This document shows, piece by piece, positions 1 through 7,978 of a stretch of DNA of 64,000 nucleotides. The DNA is from Pseudomonas fluorescens (GTDB lineage: Bacteria; Pseudomonadota; Gammaproteobacteria; Pseudomonadales; Pseudomonadaceae), in the NCBI RefSeq assembly GCF_902497855.1, contig NZ_CABVHU010000008.1:124001-188000 (forward strand), written 5' to 3'. The notes beneath the pieces are model-generated. The model made no database searches and was not told the DNA's origin. It worked only from the letters and a program-made list of their open reading frames with translations. The position numbers were made by a program, and so were the translations under genes. Numbering within the stretch: the first letter of the stretch is position 1; every line of letters begins with the position of its first letter.

Positions 1-592
1 GCAGTGCCTTTGTCGAAGGCGAGTAGTACTTCAGCGCCAGATTTTGAAGATCCTTGACGACCGCCTCCTCCAACCTTGAAATAGTTCCTGACAACCACCT
101 GACAACTTCAGCAGGTGAGGAGTCAGAAATGGATTTCACATTTTTCAGTACGTCCAACAGCTCTAGCAATGGCACGTTCTGGTCCGACACGGGCGCCGAA
201 GCAGCAACCAATCTAACTTTAATCGTGCCAAAGTTTTTTTCCTGTCTGCTACCAGTGGTAGCAACTTCTATAGTCCTGGGCTGCTGAGTGGAAATTCCAA
301 GTTTATTATACAACGCTGCGCCAGTAATATATCCAGTGCGTTGTCCCCGACGATACAAACAGGATTTCAACAACTCAGAATCATTTGGTTTCATCTCACC
401 CAAGATTCCTTTCTTGGGAATATAGTATTTTCCCTTACTGACTCTGCCAAGCCGATTAACCGCCACCATTCGACTCAGGGTCTTCAAGACCGCATCTGGG
501 TGCTGGCTATAAACACTTAAATCACTGCACTCGAAAATTCTTCCAGGCTCAATCTGAGCGATAAAGTCTTCGACGCTGGCGCTGATCGTCAC
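1..592 (-). CDS. AbiEi/DUF6088-like antitoxin-type regulator, truncated by window edge
   Basis: The minus strand is open without a stop from a GTG at 592 to the edge (197 codons visible). The GTG has a strong ribosome binding site, GGAGG, seven bases upstream. The N-terminal part reads like the winged-helix domain of AbiEi/DUF6088 proteins: RIFECSDL near residue 18, then a predicted helix ending LSRMVAVNRL and the turn KGKYYIPKKG near residues 53-62. In that family this domain binds its own promoter, and the protein is the antitoxin of an AbiEii nucleotidyltransferase toxin (type IV system). If so, the toxin gene should lie just left of the window. The sequence is clearly AT-richer than its neighbours, which suggests horizontal transfer. 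The family assignment is from pattern recognition only. Confidence 0.6.
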   Translation of the reverse strand, partial: MTISASVEDFIAQIEPGRIFECSDLSVYSQHPDAVLKTLSRMVAVNRLGRVSKGKYYIPKKGILGEMKPNDSELLKSCLYRRGQRTGYITGAALYNKLGISTQQPRTIEVATTGSRQEKNFGTIKVRLVAASAPVSDQNVPLLELLDVLKNVKSISDSSPAEVVRWLSGTISRLEEAVVKDLQNLALKYYSPSTKAL

Positions 593-918
593 AAAATTTC
601 CTCCTCGCCCGGTGATTCAGCTTTTCAGCAGCCTAGGCGTTCAGAACGCACACAGTCAAGTTTTTAACGTGATTAACCTGACAAAAAGGGTTGCAAACAT
701 TATCGATTCCAAGCCTGTGGTGCCTGGCTGTCCTTTGACAGCGCTTGGCTTGCCCGATGACACAGGGTTTCCAGGGACGTTGTTCGAAATCTAACCACTC
801 GTTACTTTTTGCAACGGCAGACACGTGCAAGAACTTGAAGTAAGTCGGCAACGATTCATTTACACCAGCTGCGTTATCATCCGGCGTTTCTGCACCTCGA
901 GTCTTGAAACGGATGCCC
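593..918. other. Divergent intergenic region with no gene seen
   Basis: This stretch of about 325 bases separates the minus-strand antitoxin-like gene from the plus-strand PhoD-like gene. The small ORFs within it have no convincing ribosome binding sites and no recognisable products. It probably carries the two divergent promoters. It also marks the border between AT-rich accessory DNA on the left and GC-rich core DNA on the right. Confidence 0.4.
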
Positions 919-2841
919 ATGTCTTCACCCTTGTCTGACGCTCATCACCCCCTGCCCCCAGTCCTCGTCGGCCCACTGTTGCGGCGTCTGGAGCCCACGC
1001 GGCTGGTGTTGTGGCTAGTGGGGTCGAGGGCGTTGTCGCTGACGTTGCGGTTGCAGCATGTCGGCGATATCCGCCTGGACGACACGCAGTGCACGGTGGT
1101 ACCGGTCGGTACTCACGCCTTTGTGCATTTGATCGATGTGCCACTGGACAGCCCCCTGCCCTGCGACACGCTGATCGACTACGACCTGTTGCTCGACGAC
1201 GACGGCACCGAGTCGGGCATCGCCGATTGGGCCCCGCATCTGCTGTACGGCGAGGCCGGTTGCCCGAATTTCGTCCTGCGCTCACGGGTCGATCAGCTGT
1301 TGCACGGTTCCTGCCGCAAGCCGCACTTCCCGGCGCCGGACGGTCTGCTCTGTGTCGATCGTTTGCTGGAGGCCGAGCCGGAGGCAGAAAAACGCCCGGC
1401 GCTGTTGATGATGAGCGGCGATCAGGTGTATGCCGACGATGTCGCGGGGCCGACGTTGCGGGCCATTCATGCCTTGATCGAGCGGCTGGGACTGTTCGAG
1501 GAACACCTCGAAGGCGCGGTGGTGAGCGACAGCGCCAAGCTCTATAACCACCCGGCCAGTTACTATCATCGTGCGGATCTGTTACCGGCTCTGCAAAGCA
1601 ACGACACCCTGCGTGACCGGTTTTTCGGCGGCGCGCGCAAGCCGATTTTCACCAGCAGCAGCGCCGACAACCATCTGGTGACCTTCGCCGAGGTCATGGC
1701 CATGTACCTGTTGGTGTGGTCGCCGACGCCCTGGACCTTGATCGCGCCGAAACCACCGAAATTGATTCCCGAACGGCGCGAGCGGTATGCGCTGGAGCAG
1801 ACGCGGGTCGATGGTTTCAAGGCCGGCCTCGGCAACGTGGCCCGAGCGCTCGCTCATCTGCCGAGCCTGATGATCTTCGACGACCACGATATTACCGATG
1901 ACTGGAACCTTTCCGCGCAGTGGGAGGAAACGGCCTACGGCCATCCGTTCTCCAAGCGCATCATCGGCAATGCGCTGATTGCGTACATGCTGTGCCAGGG
2001 CTGGGGCAATAATCCGGATGCATTCGGCGAGGTGCTGGAAAAGACCCGAGCGTTGAGTGCCACGGGGCAGGATCACTACCTCGACAGCGATGTCCAGGAC
2101 GCGTTGATCGACGAGCTGTTGAGATTCCAGAACTGGCATTTCGTGCTGCCCACCACCCCGGCAATCGTGGTGCTCGACACCCGTACCCGACGCTGGCGCA
2201 GTGAGATGACGCTCAAACAGCCATCAGGCCTGCTGGATTGGGAAGGCCTCTGCGAGCTGCAACAGGAATTGCTGGATCATCCCTCGGCGATCATCGTGTC
2301 GCCGGCACCGATCTTCGGCGTCAAACTGATCGAAACCGTGCAGCGCGTCTTCAGCTGGTTCGGCTACCCCTTGCTGGTGGACGCGGAAAACTGGATGGCC
2401 CACCGCGGCGCGGCGCAGGTGATCCTGAACATTTTCCGACACTCGCGTACACCCGGTAACTACGTGGTGCTGTCGGGCGATGTGCATTATTCCTTCGTCT
2501 ATGAAGTGCTGATCCGACATCGCAAGGCGGGGCCGCGGATCTGGCAGGTCACCAGCAGCGGCATCAAAAACGAATTTCCGCCGAGCCTGCTCGAGTGGTT
2601 CGACCGGCTCAACCGTTGGCTCTATTCGCCGCGCTCGCCGCTGAACTGGCTGACCAAACGCCGGCGGATGCGCATTGTTCCGCACGTACCCGAGGATGCC
2701 GAAGCCGGTGAACGGCTGTGGAACTCGGCGGGGATCGGGCAGGTGTTCTTTAATGAAAAAGGACAACCGCAGGCGATTTATCAGTTGAATGCGGATGGGG
2801 CGCCGAAGACGCGGATGGTGGCGCCTGAGGCGAGTGACTGA
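919..2841 (+). CDS. PhoD-like alkaline phosphatase family metallophosphatase
   Basis: A 640-residue protein resembling PhoD-like phosphatases, which hydrolyse phosphate esters at a metal centre. Visible motifs are MSGDQVYADD (about residue 174), FDDHDITDDWN (about 320) and VVLSGDVHYSF near 517, the usual metal-binding Asp/His signatures of the fold. No signal peptide or Tat motif is evident, unlike classical secreted PhoD, so it is probably cytoplasmic and its substrate is unknown. In-frame TTG 904 and ATG 913 also exist upstream; I chose ATG 919, but no strong ribosome binding site decides the start. It stands alone, followed by a short gap to the kinase-like gene. Confidence 0.8.
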   Translation: MSSPLSDAHHPLPPVLVGPLLRRLEPTRLVLWLVGSRALSLTLRLQHVGDIRLDDTQCTVVPVGTHAFVHLIDVPLDSPLPCDTLIDYDLLLDDDGTESGIADWAPHLLYGEAGCPNFVLRSRVDQLLHGSCRKPHFPAPDGLLCVDRLLEAEPEAEKRPALLMMSGDQVYADDVAGPTLRAIHALIERLGLFEEHLEGAVVSDSAKLYNHPASYYHRADLLPALQSNDTLRDRFFGGARKPIFTSSSADNHLVTFAEVMAMYLLVWSPTPWTLIAPKPPKLIPERRERYALEQTRVDGFKAGLGNVARALAHLPSLMIFDDHDITDDWNLSAQWEETAYGHPFSKRIIGNALIAYMLCQGWGNNPDAFGEVLEKTRALSATGQDHYLDSDVQDALIDELLRFQNWHFVLPTTPAIVVLDTRTRRWRSEMTLKQPSGLLDWEGLCELQQELLDHPSAIIVSPAPIFGVKLIETVQRVFSWFGYPLLVDAENWMAHRGAAQVILNIFRHSRTPGNYVVLSGDVHYSFVYEVLIRHRKAGPRIWQVTSSGIKNEFPPSLLEWFDRLNRWLYSPRSPLNWLTKRRRMRIVPHVPEDAEAGERLWNSAGIGQVFFNEKGQPQAIYQLNADGAPKTRMVAPEASD

Positions 2842-2942
2842 CGGGGTGAGACCGAGTCGCCTGCTTCGTCGGAACGCCGCCCGAAGCCGGCTCGCTCCCA
2901 CCGTTGAGAATGGCCCTGCGGATCATTTGATCGGTGCCGCTT

Positions 2943-3446
2943 ATGGATTTCACCAGAACCCTGATCATTGGCAACTCCGGTTCCGGCAAAAGCTGGCTGG
3001 CCGGGCGATTGGCCAGCCATCTGCAAGTGCCGTGGGTTGATCTGGATTCGATTCACTGGCTATCCGACGAACACAGTATCGCGCGGCCCCGGGGCGAGGC
3101 ATTGGCGATGGCGCGGATTGCGGCCAGTGAAGAGCGCTGGGTAATAGAGGGGGTTTACGGCTGGATGGTTAGCGAACTTGTCCACCGGGCCACGGCGATG
3201 ATCTGGCTGTGTGTTGAAGATGAAAAATGCATCGCCAATATCTGCCAGCGAGAAGCCGGGCGCGATGATCATGATGAGTTGTTGATCGCCCTGCTGGACT
3301 GGGCCGGCAGTTATCGGATGCGGGATGACACCACTGGATTTGCCGCGCATCAGCGACTGTTCGAGGGGTTTATCGGCTCGAAACTTCAACTGATGGACCA
3401 CACTGAGGTGATGGCTTTCGCGAGTACGATGCGACGAACCAACTGA
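2943..3446 (+). CDS. P-loop NTPase, adenylate-kinase/topology-modulation-like
   Basis: A 167-residue P-loop protein. A Walker A motif, GNSGSGKS, lies at residues 9-16, followed by VPWVDLDSIHW, the pattern of small adenylate-kinase-like proteins often annotated as FlaR or DNA topology modulation protein. The short length and lack of a full lid domain agree with that group. Its substrate is unknown. ATG 2943 was preferred to GTG 2934, but neither has a strong ribosome binding site. It lies 101 bases after the PhoD-like gene and could be cotranscribed with it. A REP palindrome follows about 30 bases after the stop. Confidence 0.65.
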   Translation: MDFTRTLIIGNSGSGKSWLAGRLASHLQVPWVDLDSIHWLSDEHSIARPRGEALAMARIAASEERWVIEGVYGWMVSELVHRATAMIWLCVEDEKCIANICQREAGRDDHDELLIALLDWAGSYRMRDDTTGFAAHQRLFEGFIGSKLQLMDHTEVMAFASTMRRTN

Positions 3447-3473
3447 TATCACCGGCATTACGGAGACACCGAT

Positions 3474-3574
3474 CCTGTAGGAGCTGCCGCAGGCTGCGAT
3501 CTTTAGATCTTCAGCGATTTCAACTCCAGCTAAATCAAGATCAAAAGATCGCAGCCTGCGGCAGCTCATACAGG
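3474..3574. repeat. REPIN-like inverted pair, variant GAGCTGCCGCAGGCTGCGATC
   Basis: Two inverted arms, GTAGGAGCTGCCGCAGGCTG and its complement, flank a roughly 50-base centre. They form a long imperfect hairpin between the P-loop gene and the convergent aminotransferase gene, where it may act as a terminator or mRNA stabiliser. The core (CTGCCGCAGGCTGCGATC) differs from the GCTTGCC type found elsewhere in the window. Confidence 0.8.
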
Positions 3575-3607
3575 GGATTGTGTGTGTGTATATGTCCCGG
3601 AGGTATA

Positions 3608-4783
3608 TCAGGTTGCGCTGAGTGCCCGACAAACCCCTTTGACGATCATCTCCACCTCCCGCTCATCAATGGTCAGCGGCGGCAGCAGGCGGATGGTCTT
3701 GCCCCGCGTCACATTGATCAGCAAACCGTGATCCCGGGCGGCGATCAGCGTCAGGTCGCGGATCGGCTGCTTGAGTTCGATGCCGATCATCAAGCCCTGG
3801 CCGCGAATCGCCAACACGTTCGGCGCCTCCGCCAATTCGCTGCGCAATCTGTCCAGCAGGCGTTCGCCCTGCAGCCTGGCGTTTGCCAACAAGCCCTGTT
3901 CTTCGATGATCTCCAGCACGGTGCAACCCACGCGGCACGCCAGTGGATTGCCGCCAAACGTGCTGCCGTGACTACCGGGAGTAAACAGGTCGGCAGCTTT
4001 GCCCCGGGCCAGGCAGGCACCGATGGGGATGCCATTGCCGAGGCCTTTGGCCAGGGTCATGACATCCGGGACGATGCCTTCGTGCTGGAAGGCAAACCAT
4101 TGGCCAGTGCGGCCAATGCCGGTCTGGATCTCGTCGAGCATCAGTAGCCAGGCGCGCCGGTCGCACAGTTCGCGCAGGGCTTTGAGGTAACCGGGCGGGG
4201 CCAGTTGCACCCCGCTTTCGCCCTGGATCGGTTCCATCAGGATCGCCACGATGCGCGAGCCATGGGCTTGCTGCACCTTGTCCAGCGCCTTCAGGTCGCC
4301 AAACGGCACTTTGACGAAATCTCCCGGCAGCTCATTGAAACCCAGGCGCACGGCGGGGCCGTCGCTGGCGGACAAGGTGCCCAGCGTGCGGCCGTGGAAA
4401 GCGTTCTCCATCACCACTACCAGCGGTTGCTCAATGCCTTTGTGCCAGCCGTATAACCGCGCCAGTTTCAATGCCGTCTCGTTGGCTTCGGCCCCGGAGT
4501 TGTTGAAGAACGCCCGATCCATACTCGCCAACTGCGTCAGTTGCTGCGCCAGGCGCTGTTGCCAGTCGATGCTGTACAGGTTGGAGGTGTGCAACAGCAG
4601 GCCCGCCTGCTCGCAGATGGCGCAGACGATTTTCGGGTGGGAGTGACCGACATTGGTCACCGCCACTCCGGCTACCGCATCCAGGTATTCACGACCGGCC
4701 TGATCCCATAGGCGCGTACCCAGGCCCTTGCTGAAACTCAAGGCCAGGGGTTGGTAAGTGCTCATCAGGCAGGCGGCGGTCAT
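3608..4783 (-). CDS. Acetylornithine aminotransferase-type class III aminotransferase
   Basis: A 391-residue PLP enzyme of the ArgD/ornithine aminotransferase family, which moves an amino group between an omega-amino acid and 2-oxoglutarate. Seen are NNSGAEANE (cofactor phosphate binding), NAFHGRTLG, the LDEIQTGIGRTG motif with the PLP-contacting Asp, and LAKGLGNG carrying the Schiff-base Lys. Length is normal. I chose the ATG at 4783 because GGAG precedes it by nine bases; upstream ATG 4798 and downstream ATG 4765 are alternatives. It is divergent from a LysR-family gene that may regulate it. It may be a catabolic paralogue rather than the biosynthetic argD; substrate specificity cannot be read from sequence. 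Confidence 0.8.
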   Translation of the reverse strand: MTAACLMSTYQPLALSFSKGLGTRLWDQAGREYLDAVAGVAVTNVGHSHPKIVCAICEQAGLLLHTSNLYSIDWQQRLAQQLTQLASMDRAFFNNSGAEANETALKLARLYGWHKGIEQPLVVVMENAFHGRTLGTLSASDGPAVRLGFNELPGDFVKVPFGDLKALDKVQQAHGSRIVAILMEPIQGESGVQLAPPGYLKALRELCDRRAWLLMLDEIQTGIGRTGQWFAFQHEGIVPDVMTLAKGLGNGIPIGACLARGKAADLFTPGSHGSTFGGNPLACRVGCTVLEIIEEQGLLANARLQGERLLDRLRSELAEAPNVLAIRGQGLMIGIELKQPIRDLTLIAARDHGLLINVTRGKTIRLLPPLTIDEREVEMIVKGVCRALSAT

Positions 4784-4885
4784 GACATCAGGCTCCATCA
4801 CTAGTCGGTGTTTTTCCAGTATGGTTAGCCACCCGAATTGGATAAACACTGCCAAACTTCAATCATTTTAAAGCTGGGCTTGATA

Positions 4886-5791
4886 ATGGATTTGTTCCAG
4901 GCAATGACCGTCTACGTCAAGGTGGTGGAAGCCGGCAGCATGACCGGCGCCGCTGCGCAGTGTGAAATGTCCACCACCATGGTCGGTAATCATTTGCGGG
5001 CACTGGAGCAACGCCTGGGCGTGCGTTTGCTCAACCGTACGACGCGGCGCCAGCGTCTGACGGAATTCGGCACGGCGTACTATCAGCGCTGTCTCGAAGT
5101 ACTGGGGTTGGTGGCCGACTCCGAGCGCCTGGCCGAGCAGGCGCTCGACGAGCCGAGCGGCACCCTGCGCATTACTGCGCCGCTGACGTTCGGCAGCGAG
5201 AAACTGGCGCCGGCCCTGAGCGAATTCACCTTGCTGTGTCCGCGGGTCAAACTGGACGTGGTCCTCACCAACCGGCGTCCGGACTTGCTCGAGAACGGAT
5301 TCGACGTGGCCTTTCGCCTGGGCAACATGGAACAGACCAACCTGATCTCCCGTCCGCTGGTCGCCTACCCCCTGACCATGTGCGCCTCACCGCACTACCT
5401 GGCGCGACGAGGCAACCCGCAAAGACCTGAAGACCTGCAACACCACGACTGCCTGTCGTTCGCCTACCCGGCCGGAGATGACTGGCATTCGGTGGAAAAG
5501 GTGTGGTGGCTCATCGGCCCCGAAGGCGAAGTCGCTGTGGCGGTCAGTGGCCCCATGCTGATCAACAGCTCCGCAGGGTTGCATCAAGCGGCACGAACCG
5601 GCATGGGTATCGTGCTGCTGCCCGATGCGTTGGTGGAACAGGACCTCAAGGATGGAAAGTTGACGGCCGTGATGCCGGATTACTTGCCACCGAGCCGGCC
5701 GATGAGCCTGATGTATGCCCAGGATCGCTACCGTTTGCCGAAACTGCGCAGTTTCGTCGACTTCGCCATGCAGCGATGGGGCAAGCACTAG
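4886..5791 (+). CDS. LysR family transcriptional regulator
   Basis: A 301-residue LysR-type regulator. The N-terminal winged helix includes GSMTGAAAQ and LEQRLGVRLLNRTTRR (residues 18-53), followed by a substrate-binding domain of about 200 residues. The start MDLFQAM at 4886 fits the family; an in-frame ATG at 4838 would overlap the divergent promoter. It is divergent from the aminotransferase gene with about 100 bases between starts, the usual layout for a LysR regulator and its target. The effector is unknown. Confidence 0.88.
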   Translation: MDLFQAMTVYVKVVEAGSMTGAAAQCEMSTTMVGNHLRALEQRLGVRLLNRTTRRQRLTEFGTAYYQRCLEVLGLVADSERLAEQALDEPSGTLRITAPLTFGSEKLAPALSEFTLLCPRVKLDVVLTNRRPDLLENGFDVAFRLGNMEQTNLISRPLVAYPLTMCASPHYLARRGNPQRPEDLQHHDCLSFAYPAGDDWHSVEKVWWLIGPEGEVAVAVSGPMLINSSAGLHQAARTGMGIVLLPDALVEQDLKDGKLTAVMPDYLPPSRPMSLMYAQDRYRLPKLRSFVDFAMQRWGKH

Positions 5792-5836
5792 CCGGCCCGA
5801 CAGGCCTTGAACCATGAGTGCCATGCCTCTGTCGGC

Positions 5837-6544
5837 TCATAGCCCCGCCTTCACCAGCACCGGTTTTTCCTGATACCGATCCGGATACAGCCGTTTCAAC
5901 TGCGCCACCTTCGGCAGGTCGTTGATCACGATGTAGGGATAGGTCGGGTGCTCGGTCAGAAAGTCCTGATGTTCGTCCTCCGCCGGGTAGAAACCGTTGT
6001 AGCTTTCCAGCCGGGTCACAATGGGCTTGTCGAACGAACGGGCGGCGTCGAGCTGGGCGATGTAGGCCTGAGCCACGCGCTGCTGTTCGCTGCTTTGCGG
6101 GAAAATCGCCGATCGATACTGGGGTCCGGTATCAGGCCCCTGACGATTGAGTTCGGTCGGGTCATGGGCCACCGAGAAGTAAATCTGCAGCAAGGTGCCA
6201 TAGCTGACCTGAGTCGGATCGAAGGTCACTTCGACGGACTCCGCATGGCCGGTATCACCTTCGCTGACCCGCTCATATCGAGCCGCGTCGGCTGTACCGC
6301 CAGCGTAGCCGGAGACGGCTTTCTTCACGCCTTTGACATGCTGGAACACACCCTGGACGCCCCAGAAGCAACCGCCGGCAAGGACTGCGGTTTCGCTATG
6401 GGCCTGGGTGGTTTCGTCGAGGGCCGGAGGAGGAATGAGCACCGCCTCTTCGGCGGCACCGAAAGAGAACGCCGCGCATTGACCGATGACGCCAGCGGCG
6501 GCCAGCCCCAACAGGGCGCGACGCCAGGTGAACAGGGTTTTCAT
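5837..6544 (-). CDS. msrA: Peptide-methionine (S)-S-oxide reductase MsrA, exported form
   Basis: A 235-residue MsrA, which reduces the S epimer of methionine sulfoxide in proteins. The catalytic motif GGCFWG lies at about residues 57-62, followed by the typical SGYAGG and GHAESV segments. A roughly 30-residue N-terminal hydrophobic leader with WRR before the core suggests export to the periplasm, unlike the cytoplasmic housekeeping enzyme. AGGAG eight bases upstream supports the ATG at 6544. It lies 56 bases downstream of the exported MsrB gene in the same direction, so the pair probably forms an operon repairing oxidised envelope proteins. Confidence 0.92.
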   Translation of the reverse strand: MKTLFTWRRALLGLAAAGVIGQCAAFSFGAAEEAVLIPPPALDETTQAHSETAVLAGGCFWGVQGVFQHVKGVKKAVSGYAGGTADAARYERVSEGDTGHAESVEVTFDPTQVSYGTLLQIYFSVAHDPTELNRQGPDTGPQYRSAIFPQSSEQQRVAQAYIAQLDAARSFDKPIVTRLESYNGFYPAEDEHQDFLTEHPTYPYIVINDLPKVAQLKRLYPDRYQEKPVLVKAGL

Positions 6545-6600
6545 GAGGCTGACTCCTGGGTGAATGGATGGACGGCTGCACAGGTGGTTGAGAAAAAGAA

Positions 6601-7119
6601 TCAGGCGACCTGTGGCTTGAAGGTCAGCGCCAGACCGTTCATGCAGTAACGCAGGCCGGTGGGTTTGGGACCGTCGTCGAAGACATGGCCCAGGTGGCCG
6701 CCGCAGCGTCGACAGTGAACCTCTTCGCGCAGCACGCCGAAGGAGCGGTCCTGACGAGTGGCAACAGCTTTGTCCAGCGGCGCCCAGAAGCTCGGCCAGC
6801 CGGTGCGGCTATCGAACTTGGTCGCGGAGGAAAACAACGGCAGATCGCAGCCGGCACAGGCAAAGATGCCGTCACGGTGCTCGTTGTTCAGCGGGCTGCT
6901 GTAGGCGCGTTCGGTGCCTTCTTCGCGCAGGATTTCGTACTGCTCGGCGCTGAGCATGGCGCGCCATTCGCTGTCGCTGTGGACCACCTCGAAGACCTGC
7001 GCCGCGCTGGCATCACTGATGACTGCAGTGCTTGCGGAAAATTTTGGCAATACACCGATCACCAGGGCTGCAGCCCCCAGCCCGCCGCACGTTCCAAGAA
7101 ACTGCCGCCGTGACAACAT
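6601..7119 (-). CDS. msrB: Peptide-methionine (R)-S-oxide reductase MsrB with Tat signal
   Basis: A 172-residue MsrB acting on the R epimer of methionine sulfoxide. It starts with a twin-arginine leader (SRRQFLG then a hydrophobic stretch, residues 3-30), so it is probably exported folded by Tat. The core shows two zinc-type Cys pairs (CAGC, CRRC), GWPSFW, GHLGHVFDDGP and RYCMN with the catalytic Cys. GGAG lies ten bases upstream of the ATG. It is the first gene of the msrB-msrA pair and is divergent from a two-component system with about 150 bases between starts. That suggests, but does not prove, control by that system. Confidence 0.92.
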   Translation of the reverse strand: MLSRRQFLGTCGGLGAAALVIGVLPKFSASTAVISDASAAQVFEVVHSDSEWRAMLSAEQYEILREEGTERAYSSPLNNEHRDGIFACAGCDLPLFSSATKFDSRTGWPSFWAPLDKAVATRQDRSFGVLREEVHCRRCGGHLGHVFDDGPKPTGLRYCMNGLALTFKPQVA

Positions 7120-7270
7120 GGTCTTCTCCGATTAATTCAGGTGCCTGACATGGAACACAGCGTAGGCTTGGTTTGATCGCCGAATCCTCACGCAGAGTTA
7201 AACAATTCGTGATAACTCCAGACGAGGAAAAACCGCACAATGCACCTATTGCGCCGAAGGATTGAGCTTG

Positions 7271-7978
7271 ATGGAACAAACCAAACGCGTCCTCGTGGTC
7301 GAGGATGACCTGCACATCGCCGACCTTATCTGCCTGCATCTACGCGATGAGCAGTTCGAGGTGGTGCACTGCGCCGATGGCGACGAGGGCATGCGGCTGT
7401 TGCAGCAAGGAAGCTGGGATGCGCTGATCCTCGACCTGATGCTGCCGGGAGTCGACGGTCTGGAAATCTGCCGGCGCGCCCGCGCCATGGCCCGCTATAC
7501 ACCGATCATCATCACCAGTGCGCGTTCGAGCGAAGTCCATCGGATTCTCGGCCTCGAACTCGGTGCCGACGACTATCTGGCCAAACCCTTTTCCATCCTT
7601 GAGCTGGTCGCCCGGGTCAAAGCCCTGCTGCGACGGGTCGACGCCATGGCCCGCAACCTGAAGATGGACGCCGGCAGCCTGCTTATCGACGGCTTGGCCA
7701 TCGACCCGATCACTCGCGAGGCGTCCCTTGACGGCTCCCGCCTGGACCTCACGCCACGGGAGTTCGACCTGTTGTATTTCTTCGCCCGCCAGCCAGGCAA
7801 AGTGTTCTCGCGCATGGAATTGCTCGACGCCGTGTGGGGTTATAGCCACGAAGGGTACGAGCACACGGTCAACACGCACATCAACCGCCTGCGCGGGAAA
7901 ATCGAGAAGGAAAATCTACCACCGGCACGAATCCTCACGGTGTGGGGTCGTGGCTACAAGTTCGCGGCGAAGGAGTAA
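7271..7978 (+). CDS. OmpR-family response regulator
   Basis: A 235-residue response regulator. The receiver domain (residues 6-118) has the acidic pair ED, the phospho-acceptor Asp in LILDLMLPG and the Lys in AKPF. The C-terminal winged-helix domain contains LTPREFDLLYFFA and the WGRGYKF end. AAGGA about seven bases upstream of ATG 7271 supports this start. The stop overlaps the sensor kinase start (TAATG). It is divergent from msrB-msrA, which makes those genes candidate targets alongside autoregulation. Confidence 0.9.
   Translation: MEQTKRVLVVEDDLHIADLICLHLRDEQFEVVHCADGDEGMRLLQQGSWDALILDLMLPGVDGLEICRRARAMARYTPIIITSARSSEVHRILGLELGADDYLAKPFSILELVARVKALLRRVDAMARNLKMDAGSLLIDGLAIDPITREASLDGSRLDLTPREFDLLYFFARQPGKVFSRMELLDAVWGYSHEGYEHTVNTHINRLRGKIEKENLPPARILTVWGRGYKFAAKE

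Noticed and set aside
3608..4783. Naming the aminotransferase argD
   Set aside because: The family is clear, but several paralogues with different substrates exist in Pseudomonas and the context does not show arginine synthesis.
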